NCBI GenBank assembly: GCA_913775265.1
Contig: CAJYJH010000086.1
Coordinates: forward strand, 1 to 62,687
Reading direction: 5' to 3'
Length of the DNA stretch: 62,687 bases
Source: an uncultured Mucilaginibacter sp.
Lineage (GTDB): Bacteria > Bacteroidota > Bacteroidia > Sphingobacteriales > Sphingobacteriaceae
Part shown: piece after piece, positions 35,615 to 43,107 of the stretch
Numbering within the stretch: position 1 is the first letter of the stretch
How the letters are laid out: every line of letters starts with the position of its first letter
Program-made: the position numbers and the translations under genes
Notes under the pieces: model-generated
Databases searched by the model: none
Seen by the model: only the letters and a program-made list of their open reading frames with translations
Told to the model about the DNA's origin: nothing

Positions 35615-36037
35615 TTAAAAGTAAATATCAATGTAGTCTGACGATATGCCGTCGCAGTTAGTCATGCGTTGCAAGCGCCAATATCGTCGCTTACCAATGG
35701 CTTTAAAAACAGCAGGTCCGGTCATTTCGCAAGGGTTTCCATTATTTACAAACCCTACTTTCGAAACTATCTTTCCATCAAAATATAACGTCTCCTTATC
35801 AGCCATCAGAGTGCCTTTTATCGTGATGTATTCCTTTTTTGTTTTATCACGCTGCTCGCCTTCAATGCTGAACTTGTTGTCGCCAAGTGGTTGTATCATT
35901 ACCGAGCCCGGGCCATGTTTATCTAAATCTATCCATTGCAGCGTAAAAGCATGCTGACCGGGTCTTACTTTTTCGCATTGTGGAAAGAGTGGTAATTTTA
36001 AAACAATTGGCAGAATCAGGAAGAAATAAAGTTTCAT
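35615..36037 (-). CDS. Small exported protein of unknown function
   Basis: A 140-residue protein with a hydrophobic N-terminus (LYFFLILPIVLKLPLFP) that looks like a signal peptide or anchor. The rest is predicted beta-rich with two cysteines (NPCEMTG near 102 and MTNCDG near 128) that could form a disulphide. I do not recognise the family. It converges on the kinase gene with 4 bp between stops. A neighbouring plus-strand ORF over the same bases is its shadow. Confidence 0.65.
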   Translation of the reverse strand: MKLYFFLILPIVLKLPLFPQCEKVRPGQHAFTLQWIDLDKHGPGSVMIQPLGDNKFSIEGEQRDKTKKEYITIKGTLMADKETLYFDGKIVSKVGFVNNGNPCEMTGPAVFKAIGKRRYWRLQRMTNCDGISSDYIDIYF

Positions 36038-36463
36038 ATAAAGAACCTATAGGCAATGTTTTTTGATGTAGGTTGAGTTAAATTGTATCAATAATTAAAC
36101 TGTTGCAGCACCTTATTGTCGTTTTCGTTCCTTGCTGTTATAGGGTCACCATTTAAACAGACGAATTAACGGTAACATAAGGCGACGCCAACCGGCTACA
36201 TTAATTGTTTGTTTATACGCACCTGTGTTTTTAGTTGTTGCAAATGAACAGATTAACTTTTTGTTAGCATAACAGAGACAAGCTTTAATAATGATTGACA
36301 CGATCCTGTAATCCGTTGTGAATTAGAATATTTAAGCACGCGTTAAGTAAATTTAATCTACCCCTTAAAGTTCCTAATTGAAGAAGCATCTTAAAAATAT
36401 AGCCTTTGGTTGTAAAAGCTACATCACTGTTACAAACCGAATGATTGTCATGAAGTTATATTA
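36038..36463. other. Non-coding gap with no recognised feature
   Basis: These 426 bp lie between the divergent starts of the small exported protein and the DUF421 gene, so both promoters should be here. I found no exact TAnnTTTG box, no ORF and no hairpin with a T-run. Confidence 0.4.
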
Positions 36464-37174
36464 ATGTCTTTCCTGCAACACTCATACTTAATGAATTTTG
36501 ATTGGCATACTATATTGATGAATGACCTTGATTGGGAATACTTCCTCGAAATCGTTATCCGGACACTCATCATGTTCGTATTTGTACTTGTTTTTTTACG
36601 CTTATCGGGGAAGAAGGGAGTACGCCAACTCAGTTTGTTCGAGGTGGCCATTATTATTGCCTTAGGATCAGCTGCCGGCGACCCAATGTTTAATAAAGAC
36701 ATCGCTATCCTACCCTCCTTACTTGTCTTTGTAGTTATTTTGATTGTTTACCGTGCCATTACCTTTTTTGCAGCCAGGAGCGAAAAGGTAGAGAGTTTAC
36801 TGGAAGGTGAACCTATGTATATTATTGAGGAGGGCCAGTTTACCTTGAATGAGGAAAGCGATAACACCTTTGCTAAAGATGAATTTTTTGCTGAGATGCG
36901 TGCACAAAGCATTGAACATTTAGGACAAGTAAAAACAGCCCTTCTCGAAACTAACGGACAAGTCAGCTTTTTTTATCAGGAAAATGACGACGTTAAGCCG
37001 GGCTTACCTATTTTACCAAAACCCTACTCAAAAAAATCTGACCAGGTAACCGAAGCGGGTGATTATGCATGTACTTATTGTGGTAAAGTACAACATATTA
37101 AAGGGCCAATGCAGTGCAGCCGCTGCCAGCATAAAGAATGGGTAAAAGCGATTAAAACATTGCGCATAACCTAA
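36464..37174 (+). CDS. DUF421 membrane protein with a C-terminal zinc ribbon
   Basis: A 236-residue protein. The N-terminal part has three membrane helices (about 30-105) with the DUF421/YetF pattern RLSGKKGVRQLSLFEVAIIIALGSAAGDP split over residues 46-74. The YetF-type cytoplasmic domain follows (about 105-185; EGEPMYIIEEGQF). The C-terminus adds CTYCGKVQHIKGPMQCSRCQHKEW split over residues 203-226, with two CxxC pairs, a zinc ribbon or rubredoxin-like knuckle that ordinary family members do not have. YetF proteins are linked to spore or membrane functions in Firmicutes; the role here is unknown. Confidence 0.85.
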   Translation: MSFLQHSYLMNFDWHTILMNDLDWEYFLEIVIRTLIMFVFVLVFLRLSGKKGVRQLSLFEVAIIIALGSAAGDPMFNKDIAILPSLLVFVVILIVYRAITFFAARSEKVESLLEGEPMYIIEEGQFTLNEESDNTFAKDEFFAEMRAQSIEHLGQVKTALLETNGQVSFFYQENDDVKPGLPILPKPYSKKSDQVTEAGDYACTYCGKVQHIKGPMQCSRCQHKEWVKAIKTLRIT

Positions 37175-37241
37175 TTGGTTACAGAATTAATTAGTACACA
37201 AAAAATTAACTTAATGCTACCGCCTACTAACAAATATTGTA

Positions 37242-37249
37242 TAAGTTTG
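37242..37249 (+). promoter_or_regulatory. Candidate -7 box for the LOV kinase gene
   Basis: TAAGTTTG matches TAnnTTTG exactly, 67 bp before the ATG at 37316. A -33 TTG at the right distance was not found. Confidence 0.35.
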
Positions 37250-37315
37250 TTATTTGCGAGCGCTTATTGGTAGAATATCGTACCATCGGCGCAAACAGTG
37301 TTTTTTCAGCTACTT

Positions 37316-38866
37316 ATGAACATACCCAGTAATTACAAAGGGCTGCCCGATGGTGGTGACAGCAATGATACATTTGTGCTCCTGAAAGCCGCTCTCGACT
37401 CCAGCGTATCAGGTATTATCGTTACTGATAATAAGCAGCCTGATAACCCCATTATTTACTGCAATAAATCTTTCCAACACATCACCGGTTACCGCTACGA
37501 AGAAATTATTGGCCATAATTGTCGCTTTTTGCAGGGTGATGACCGTGAGCAACCTGAACGTTTACAGCTAAAGGAAGCGATCATGAAAGGTGAGCATATC
37601 AACCTAGAAATTCGTAATTACACCAAATCGGGTGAGTTGTTCTGGAACGAGCTTTATGTATCGCCCATTAAAAATGCCAACGGAGAAGTTACCCATTTTA
37701 TTGGTGTACAGCATGATGTAAGCCGCCGTAAAAAAGCAGAAGAAGAACTGCGCCACGAGCGCGACATGATTGAGCGTAAGGTAAAGGAGCGTACCAAGGA
37801 ACTTAAGATGTCGCAAGAGTATTTGGATAGCATCGTACAGACTGTGCGTGAAAGCCTCATAGTGATTGAGCCCGACCTAAAAGTGCAAACGGTGAACGAG
37901 CATTTTTTGCGAACCTTTAAAGTAAGCCGGGTAGAAACCATCGACCAGGAATTGTATAAACTGGGTAACGGGCAGTGGAACATTCCCCGCCTGAAAGAGA
38001 TGCTGGAAGACATTTTGCCAACCAACAATCCGGTGCTGGATTTTGAAGTAGAACATAACTTTCCGCATATTGGTAAAAAGCTGATGCTGGTTAATGCATA
38101 CCGCGTTGAGCTGGAGGGCCAGTATAAAGACCGTATTTTGCTGGCTATCGAGGATATTACCGAACGCCGCGCCATCGAACAGCGTAAAGATGACTTTTTA
38201 TCAGTAGCCAGTCACGAATTAAAAACGCCGCTCACTACCGTAAAAGCTTATGTGCAGGTAATGGAGCGCATGATGCACCCTGAATCAACCCCGCAATTTA
38301 AGAGTGTAGTAAGCAAAGCCGGCAGCGAATTGCTACGACTAAATAAGCTTATCTCTGAGCTTTTAGATGTGTCGAGATTGCAATCGGGCCGGGCCGACAT
38401 TAATCGTGAACCTTTTGATTTGAATGCCGTGGTTAAGGATGTGGCTGAGGGTTTACAAACAGCTACCACCACTCATCAAATTAAAATTGAAGGCCACATT
38501 GACCAGCCCTACAACGGCGACGAGTCGCAGCTACGACAGGTGGTAAGTAACCTAATCTCCAATGCTATAAAATATTCTCCGGATGCAACGTCAGTTGAGA
38601 TATTTTTATCGCAGGTTAGTACGTTTATAAAGGTATCAGTTACCGATCACGGACTGGGGATAAGCCTGAATGATAAGAAAAAGATTTTTGAGCGTTTTTA
38701 CCGCGCCAGCAACATACAAAAGCACTTTCCGGGGATGGGCATAGGCCTGTATGTTTGCGAGCAGATTATAAAGCACCATGGCGGTGACTTATGGGTAGAT
38801 ACCGAAGAAGGAAAAGGCTCAACATTTAGCTTTACCCTGCCGTTAAAAAACGAGGGGGATAATTAA
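37316..38866 (+). CDS. LOV-PAS hybrid-sensor histidine kinase (blue-light type)
   Basis: About 516 residues from the ATG at 37316 (GTG at 37298 is a weaker start). No membrane helix is visible, so it is cytoplasmic. The first sensory domain (about 20-140) is a LOV domain: NKSFQHITGY, then GHNCRFLQ with the flavin-adduct Cys69, then EIRNYTKSGELFWN and FIGVQHDVS with the conserved Gln. A coiled linker and a second PAS (about 170-285) follow. The phospho-acceptor helix is FLSVASHELKTPL with His300. The ATPase shows NLISNAIKYSP, DHGLGI and GMGIGLYVCEQI. Its stop overlaps the next gene's start (TAATG). Confidence 0.92.
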   Translation: MNIPSNYKGLPDGGDSNDTFVLLKAALDSSVSGIIVTDNKQPDNPIIYCNKSFQHITGYRYEEIIGHNCRFLQGDDREQPERLQLKEAIMKGEHINLEIRNYTKSGELFWNELYVSPIKNANGEVTHFIGVQHDVSRRKKAEEELRHERDMIERKVKERTKELKMSQEYLDSIVQTVRESLIVIEPDLKVQTVNEHFLRTFKVSRVETIDQELYKLGNGQWNIPRLKEMLEDILPTNNPVLDFEVEHNFPHIGKKLMLVNAYRVELEGQYKDRILLAIEDITERRAIEQRKDDFLSVASHELKTPLTTVKAYVQVMERMMHPESTPQFKSVVSKAGSELLRLNKLISELLDVSRLQSGRADINREPFDLNAVVKDVAEGLQTATTTHQIKIEGHIDQPYNGDESQLRQVVSNLISNAIKYSPDATSVEIFLSQVSTFIKVSVTDHGLGISLNDKKKIFERFYRASNIQKHFPGMGIGLYVCEQIIKHHGGDLWVDTEEGKGSTFSFTLPLKNEGDN

Positions 38867-39234
38867 TGGAGGGCAAGAAGATTATGGTATGCGACGATGA
38901 CAAAAGCATCGTTGAGATGCTTGAACTGATTTTAGGTTTTACCGGCGCAAAAGTACTTACCGAAACAGATAGCGTTAAATTGTTTGACCGGCTGCAAAAT
39001 GAGCAACCCGACTTGCTGATTATAGACATCTGGATGCCTATTTTAACCGGCGACCTGATTGTGAAGCGGGTAAGGGCAGCCGAAGGTATAATTAAAAATA
39101 TGCCTATTATGGTGATGTCGGCCAGTCGCGATGGAAAAGAAATTGCCCAGGCAGCAGGTGCTACCAGCTATATGCCTAAACCTTTTGATATTGATGAGCT
39201 TACTATTGCTGCTGAACGTTTATTGGCCTGCTGA
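38866..39234 (+). CDS. Single-domain response regulator
   Basis: A 122-residue receiver domain with no output domain. The acidic pocket is CDDDKS (Asp10-12), the phosphorylated Asp is Asp54 in IIDIWMP, Ser near 86 is in VMSAS, and the Lys is in PKPF (about residue 105). It starts one base before the end of the LOV kinase stop, so the two are translationally coupled and it is the obvious phosphate acceptor of that kinase. With no DNA-binding part it must act by protein contact or pass phosphate on. Confidence 0.92.
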   Translation: MEGKKIMVCDDDKSIVEMLELILGFTGAKVLTETDSVKLFDRLQNEQPDLLIIDIWMPILTGDLIVKRVRAAEGIIKNMPIMVMSASRDGKEIAQAAGATSYMPKPFDIDELTIAAERLLAC

Positions 39235-39282
39235 TTAAGGGCAACTTATAATCTAATGATGTGAGTAAAGATTTTGGCAAAG

Positions 39283-39825
39283 CTATGCTGATAAGGCATA
39301 TAAATCTTTTTCGATATCAAATTGCTGCATCCGCACAAAACCTGATTTAAGCAAAACCTTTGAGGCAGCTATGTTTTCGCGGTTTACTACGGCCGCAAGT
39401 TCTTTAGTACCGTTAGCGAGCAATTGGGCAATTACCTGTGGTAAAATTGCCGACATCATTAACCTGCCCTGCGCCTTGGGCGAAAGATAAAATTCTACAA
39501 ATACAGGGTAGTTAGCCAGATTATAATGCTCGGCTGCAACCTGCGACGGTATAACATCTAAAACACCTATCAATTTATTGGTACGTTTTGAGCGGATGAG
39601 GTGGGTAGCGTTACGCCCACAATGCAAATTGATCAACGACCCATACAACCAACCTTCTGCATGGCTTTTGGTAGCCAACCTTTTTTCGGGCAGGTATTTG
39701 ATAGTTAGCGGGTCTGATAAAAGGATATGCACTTCATCAGCTAAAACAGTTGAAACACTTAAATCATCAGCGCTGATGGGCTGCAGGGTTATAAAATCAT
39801 TCTCCAGGTAGATAGGTTGCATCAA
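39283..39825 (-). CDS. GNAT-family N-acetyltransferase
   Basis: A 180-residue protein with a GNAT fold: RSKRTNKLIGVLDVIPSQ near residue 83 and the acetyl-CoA region PKAQGRLMMSAILPQVIAQL split over residues 116-137, followed by LAAVVNRENIAASKVLLKSGF near 141. It resembles the RimJ/RimL group, which acetylates N-termini or small amines. The substrate is unknown. The start at 39825 is an ATG in the minus direction. It converges on the response regulator with 48 bp between stops. Confidence 0.87.
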   Translation of the reverse strand: MMQPIYLENDFITLQPISADDLSVSTVLADEVHILLSDPLTIKYLPEKRLATKSHAEGWLYGSLINLHCGRNATHLIRSKRTNKLIGVLDVIPSQVAAEHYNLANYPVFVEFYLSPKAQGRLMMSAILPQVIAQLLANGTKELAAVVNRENIAASKVLLKSGFVRMQQFDIEKDLYALSA

Positions 39826-40224
39826 TTTTAAACTTGTGTGCTCTTTCGCAAAACGACGACATAACCGTAGTTAACGAATGCAACATCGCTTAATATTCAT
39901 TTGTTTACCATCAGTATATAGGTTAACTTATTTCATTTACACCTGAGATGTCAACAAACTTATATAATCTATTTAAAGTCAATGACATACGATAGCATCA
40001 ACACTATACCCTTCTGCTATTTATTTTTTGTAATAAAATTAATACGTAGCCAGAACTATTTGTTGTTGAAAAAAAATCTCAATAATCACTTAAGTTAACT
40101 TTTAAGTTTTACATTTAAGTGCTGTACTTATTCAGCGACCTCCACTATTACAATTACGCTATCCACTGCACAAAAGACTGCAAAGCAACCATTTAGGTTT
40201 TGTTTAATACAATTTGCTTAAATA
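39826..40224. other. Non-coding gap, possible small-RNA locus
   Basis: About 400 bp with no credible ORF, closed on the plus strand by the orphan hairpin at 40225-40258. A weak TTTG-N20-TAACTTAT arrangement near 39900-39935 could be a promoter. The GNAT promoter must also lie here. I see no match to a known RNA family. Confidence 0.35.
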
Positions 40225-40258
40225 AAAAACAATGCAACAATAACGCAGCATTGTTTTT
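40225..40258 (+). terminator. Orphan terminator-like hairpin in a 530-bp gap
   Basis: An 11-bp perfect stem, AAAAACAATGC at 40225-40235 and GCATTGTTTTT at 40248-40258, with a 12-base loop and a T-run at the end. No plus-strand gene lies within 1 kb upstream except across the GNAT gene, so what it ends is not clear. The 39826-40224 stretch before it holds no ORF and may carry a small RNA. Confidence 0.6.
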
Positions 40259-40306
40259 ATAAAGCTAAGTTTTGTGTTAGGATGATAAATTAGATGTTTA
40301 AACGAT

Positions 40307-40314
40307 TACTTTTG
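40307..40314 (+). promoter_or_regulatory. Candidate -7 box for the HAMP-PAS gene
   Basis: TACTTTTG matches TAnnTTTG exactly and lies 42 bp before the ATG at 40356. The -33 position has no TTG. Confidence 0.38.
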
Positions 40315-40355
40315 CGCCCCCTTAAAGCCTGATCAGCATAAAATAACGATTACGG

Positions 40356-41852
40356 ATGCCGATTCCTTTGCTCAAAAATACTTCCATCTCCAAGAAGCTA
40401 TATTTTACTATAGGCATCATGGCTGTGCTTATTTTAATAGAGATTTGTGTATTGGGCTTTGCTTTAAGCACGCTATCCTCTATCAGGGCATATGTAAACG
40501 GTGAGGCGCTTTGGTCTAAAGCACAACGCGATGCCAGCCAACAATTACGGTTATACGCTTACTCGGCTGATGAAGAAAACTACCAAAGTTTTTTAAAAAA
40601 TCTTAGTATCCCTAAAGGAGACAGACGCGCCAGGCTGGCATTAGAAAAACCAGTACTTGATATTGCCGAAGCCAGAGCCGGTTTACTGCAGGGCCGCAAT
40701 CATCCTGATGATATTGATGGCATGATTAATCTGTTGCTACGTTTTGGTAAAAATCAATACCTTAGCCAAACCATTAACTACTGGCGTAAAGCCGAAAATT
40801 CATTACTCAAGTTGGTGCCGGTTAGCCGGGAGTTACATAAGGCCTTCAAAAACGGTCCGCTGTCGCACAAAGATGTACAGGTATACATTAACCAGATTAA
40901 AAGCATCAATGCAGAAATTGCACCGGCCGAAGATGGTTTTTCGGCTACTTTAGGCGAAGGCTCGCGCTGGCTGGAGCGTATGGTATTACGCACGCTGATG
41001 GCTGTTGCTTTAACTGTTGAAATCACCGGCATCATTATCGCTGTCTCCATCAGCAGAAATATACGTAAAGGGTTGGGGTCTATAATCAGCGCAGCGCAAA
41101 GACTGGCCGGTGGTAAACTTGATGAAAGAGTTGTTGTAAAAACAGGTGACGAAATAGGGCAACTGGCTACTACTTTCAATACCATGGCCGACCATTTGCA
41201 GGATACCATAGAGCAATTCAAAACGTCAGAAACCAAACTCCTCTCCTTCTTTGATAGTACGTTGGCGTGCCATGTGTTGCTTGATAAAGAACTATGTATG
41301 CTGTATTACAACAAAGCATCGGTAGAGTTTGCCCGCAAGCACTATCATCATGAGGTAAGGCGGGGCATGCCTGTTGAAGAGTGGGTACAATCCAACCGTT
41401 TAGAGAGCTTCATCAAAAATTGCGAGACAGCCATGGGTGGCCAAATGGTGCAGGAAGAAATACCAATTACTTATGTTGGCGGCGAAACCTACTGGTGGTC
41501 ACTTACCTTTGCGGGAGCTTACAATACTGATGGTGAAGTGATTGGCGTATCGTATCATGCCGTCAACATTACCGAACGCATACAACAAGAGCAGGAAATA
41601 CGCAGCCACAATGCCTTGCTCAAAGAAATTGCTTTCATCCAGTCGCACAGTATCCGCCGCCCAGTGGCATCAATTTTAGGCTTGATGAATGTGTTTGAAG
41701 CCGAAGAATGGGTGATAGATGAAGAAGGCTTGACGATGTTGAAAGCCGCTACACTCGAACTCGACGAAAACATCCGAAGTATTGTAGATAAGATATATGA
41801 TGATGAGATTTCGGAGACTGTACCAGCCGGGCAATCGAGTATCAAAATCTGA
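40356..41852 (+). CDS. HAMP-PAS sensor with a DHp-like helix but no ATPase domain
   Basis: A 498-residue membrane sensor. Two membrane helices (about 15-38 and 207-232) border an external helical domain of about 170 residues. The HAMP domain follows (about 233-290; KTGDEIGQLATTFNTMADHL), then a PAS domain (about 293-405) ending in VNITERIQQEQ. The last part has FIQSHSIRRPVASILGL with His431, resembling a phospho-acceptor helix, and then about 67 residues. No N, G1 or G2 boxes are present, so it cannot bind ATP. The protein ends normally with a stop, and the following bases show no continuation. Confidence 0.82.
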   Translation: MPIPLLKNTSISKKLYFTIGIMAVLILIEICVLGFALSTLSSIRAYVNGEALWSKAQRDASQQLRLYAYSADEENYQSFLKNLSIPKGDRRARLALEKPVLDIAEARAGLLQGRNHPDDIDGMINLLLRFGKNQYLSQTINYWRKAENSLLKLVPVSRELHKAFKNGPLSHKDVQVYINQIKSINAEIAPAEDGFSATLGEGSRWLERMVLRTLMAVALTVEITGIIIAVSISRNIRKGLGSIISAAQRLAGGKLDERVVVKTGDEIGQLATTFNTMADHLQDTIEQFKTSETKLLSFFDSTLACHVLLDKELCMLYYNKASVEFARKHYHHEVRRGMPVEEWVQSNRLESFIKNCETAMGGQMVQEEIPITYVGGETYWWSLTFAGAYNTDGEVIGVSYHAVNITERIQQEQEIRSHNALLKEIAFIQSHSIRRPVASILGLMNVFEAEEWVIDEEGLTMLKAATLELDENIRSIVDKIYDDEISETVPAGQSSIKI

Positions 41853-42134
41853 TTTGTCATTTTAGTAATGAAGCTTTATAGTGAGATAAACATTTCACTA
41901 TTCCTACACAGACAGAGAGTACATCTCAAACTTACTCTAATATAAATTACTGATTACCAGACTTATTAAAATCTTAAGACACAGTTAAATGTAAATTAAG
42001 AGTTAAATACCTTTCTTTTTAGCTGAACAATTCTCAGTGATTTGATGTTGCACCAACTATTGTACACACTCAATTAGTTTATTTCTGACGAGTGTTTACT
42101 AAAGTGTTTAATTTTTTACATCTACTGAAAAAAT

Positions 42135-43034
42135 ATGTCAGAGACATCGCAACGAAAACTAGAAAATCCGGCAGGAAAATATCCTGCCCCGCCGTTTGAA
42201 AGACAACCGCAGCAAGCACCCGGATTGGTATCAAAAATGAAACCATTGCCCGACCATGGCGAACAAAGCTACAAAGGATCAGGCCGCTTACAGGGTCGCA
42301 AAGCATTAATTACCGGCGGCGACTCAGGCATAGGCCGTGCCGTGGCCATTGCCTACGCCCGCGAAGGTGCCGATGTGGCCATTAATTACCTGCCTGAAGA
42401 ACAGGCTGATGCCGACGAAGTAATTGCCCTGATTGAAGCTGCCGGACAAAAAGGCTATGCTATACCGGGTGATATTACCAACTCATCATTTTGCCAAACA
42501 CTGGTGAAGGAAGCCGTTGAAAAATTGGGCGGTTTAGATATTCTGGTAAGCAATGCCGGACGCCAGCAAGCGGTTGATTCTATTTTGGATATTTCCGAAG
42601 AAGGTTTTGATGCTACTATCAAAACCAATATTTACGCACCCTTCTGGATTACCAAAGCAGCCTTGCCGCACTTACCCGAAGGCTCGGCGATCATAGCTAC
42701 CAGCTCGGTGCAGGCTTACGATCCGTCTGAAAACCTATTCGACTATGCCCAAACCAAAGCAGCAAATGTGGCTTATGTAAAATCGTTAGCTAAGCAATTA
42801 GGCTCAAAAGGTATCCGCGTAAACGGTGTAGCTCCCGGCCCGGTTTGGACACCGTTACAGGTAAGCGGCGGACAGCCACAGGATGCTATTGAGAAATTTG
42901 GTTCGGTAACGCCGTTAGGTCGCCCGGGGCAACCGGCCGAACTGGCTTCTATTTATGTACAGTTAGCCGATGCTGATGCCAGCTACGCTACCGGCCAAGT
43001 GTATGGTGCTGCGGGTGGCAACGGTCATCCGTAA
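42135..43034 (+). CDS. SDR-family oxidoreductase (YghA-like, stress type)
   Basis: A 299-residue SDR with an N-terminal extension of about 50 residues rich in Pro and Gln (PAPPFERQPQQAPGL), typical of the YghA/general-stress-protein-39 group. The cofactor motif is TGGDSGIGRA near residue 60, then NAGRQQA near 137, and the active-site pair TSSVQAYDPS and YAQTKAA near 198. It probably reduces an aldehyde or sugar with NADPH. It is upstream of the GH15 gene on the same strand, with a hairpin in between. Confidence 0.88.
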   Translation: MSETSQRKLENPAGKYPAPPFERQPQQAPGLVSKMKPLPDHGEQSYKGSGRLQGRKALITGGDSGIGRAVAIAYAREGADVAINYLPEEQADADEVIALIEAAGQKGYAIPGDITNSSFCQTLVKEAVEKLGGLDILVSNAGRQQAVDSILDISEEGFDATIKTNIYAPFWITKAALPHLPEGSAIIATSSVQAYDPSENLFDYAQTKAANVAYVKSLAKQLGSKGIRVNGVAPGPVWTPLQVSGGQPQDAIEKFGSVTPLGRPGQPAELASIYVQLADADASYATGQVYGAAGGNGHP

Positions 43035-43060
43035 GATTATATCTCATTTTTGCTATTACT

Positions 43061-43089
43061 TACCCTAACAGTTACAACCTGTTAGGGTA
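43061..43089 (+). other. Strong hairpin between SDR and GH15 genes
   Basis: A perfect 11-bp stem, TACCCTAACAG at 43061-43071 and CTGTTAGGGTA at 43079-43089, with a 7-base loop. No T-run follows on either strand, so it is not a typical terminator. It could be a transcript-stabilising or processing element, or an operator. Confidence 0.55.
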
Positions 43090-43107
43090 CTATATTGATC
43101 TGCTGCT

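Noticed and set aside
35646..35957. A 103-residue plus-strand ORF after the TPR kinase.
   Set aside because: It overlaps the small exported protein on the minus strand, which has a signal-like N-terminus and a better composition.
37654..38175. A 173-residue minus-strand ORF.
   Set aside because: It is antisense to the LOV kinase, is very rich in Ser and Arg as shadow frames are, and has no domain.
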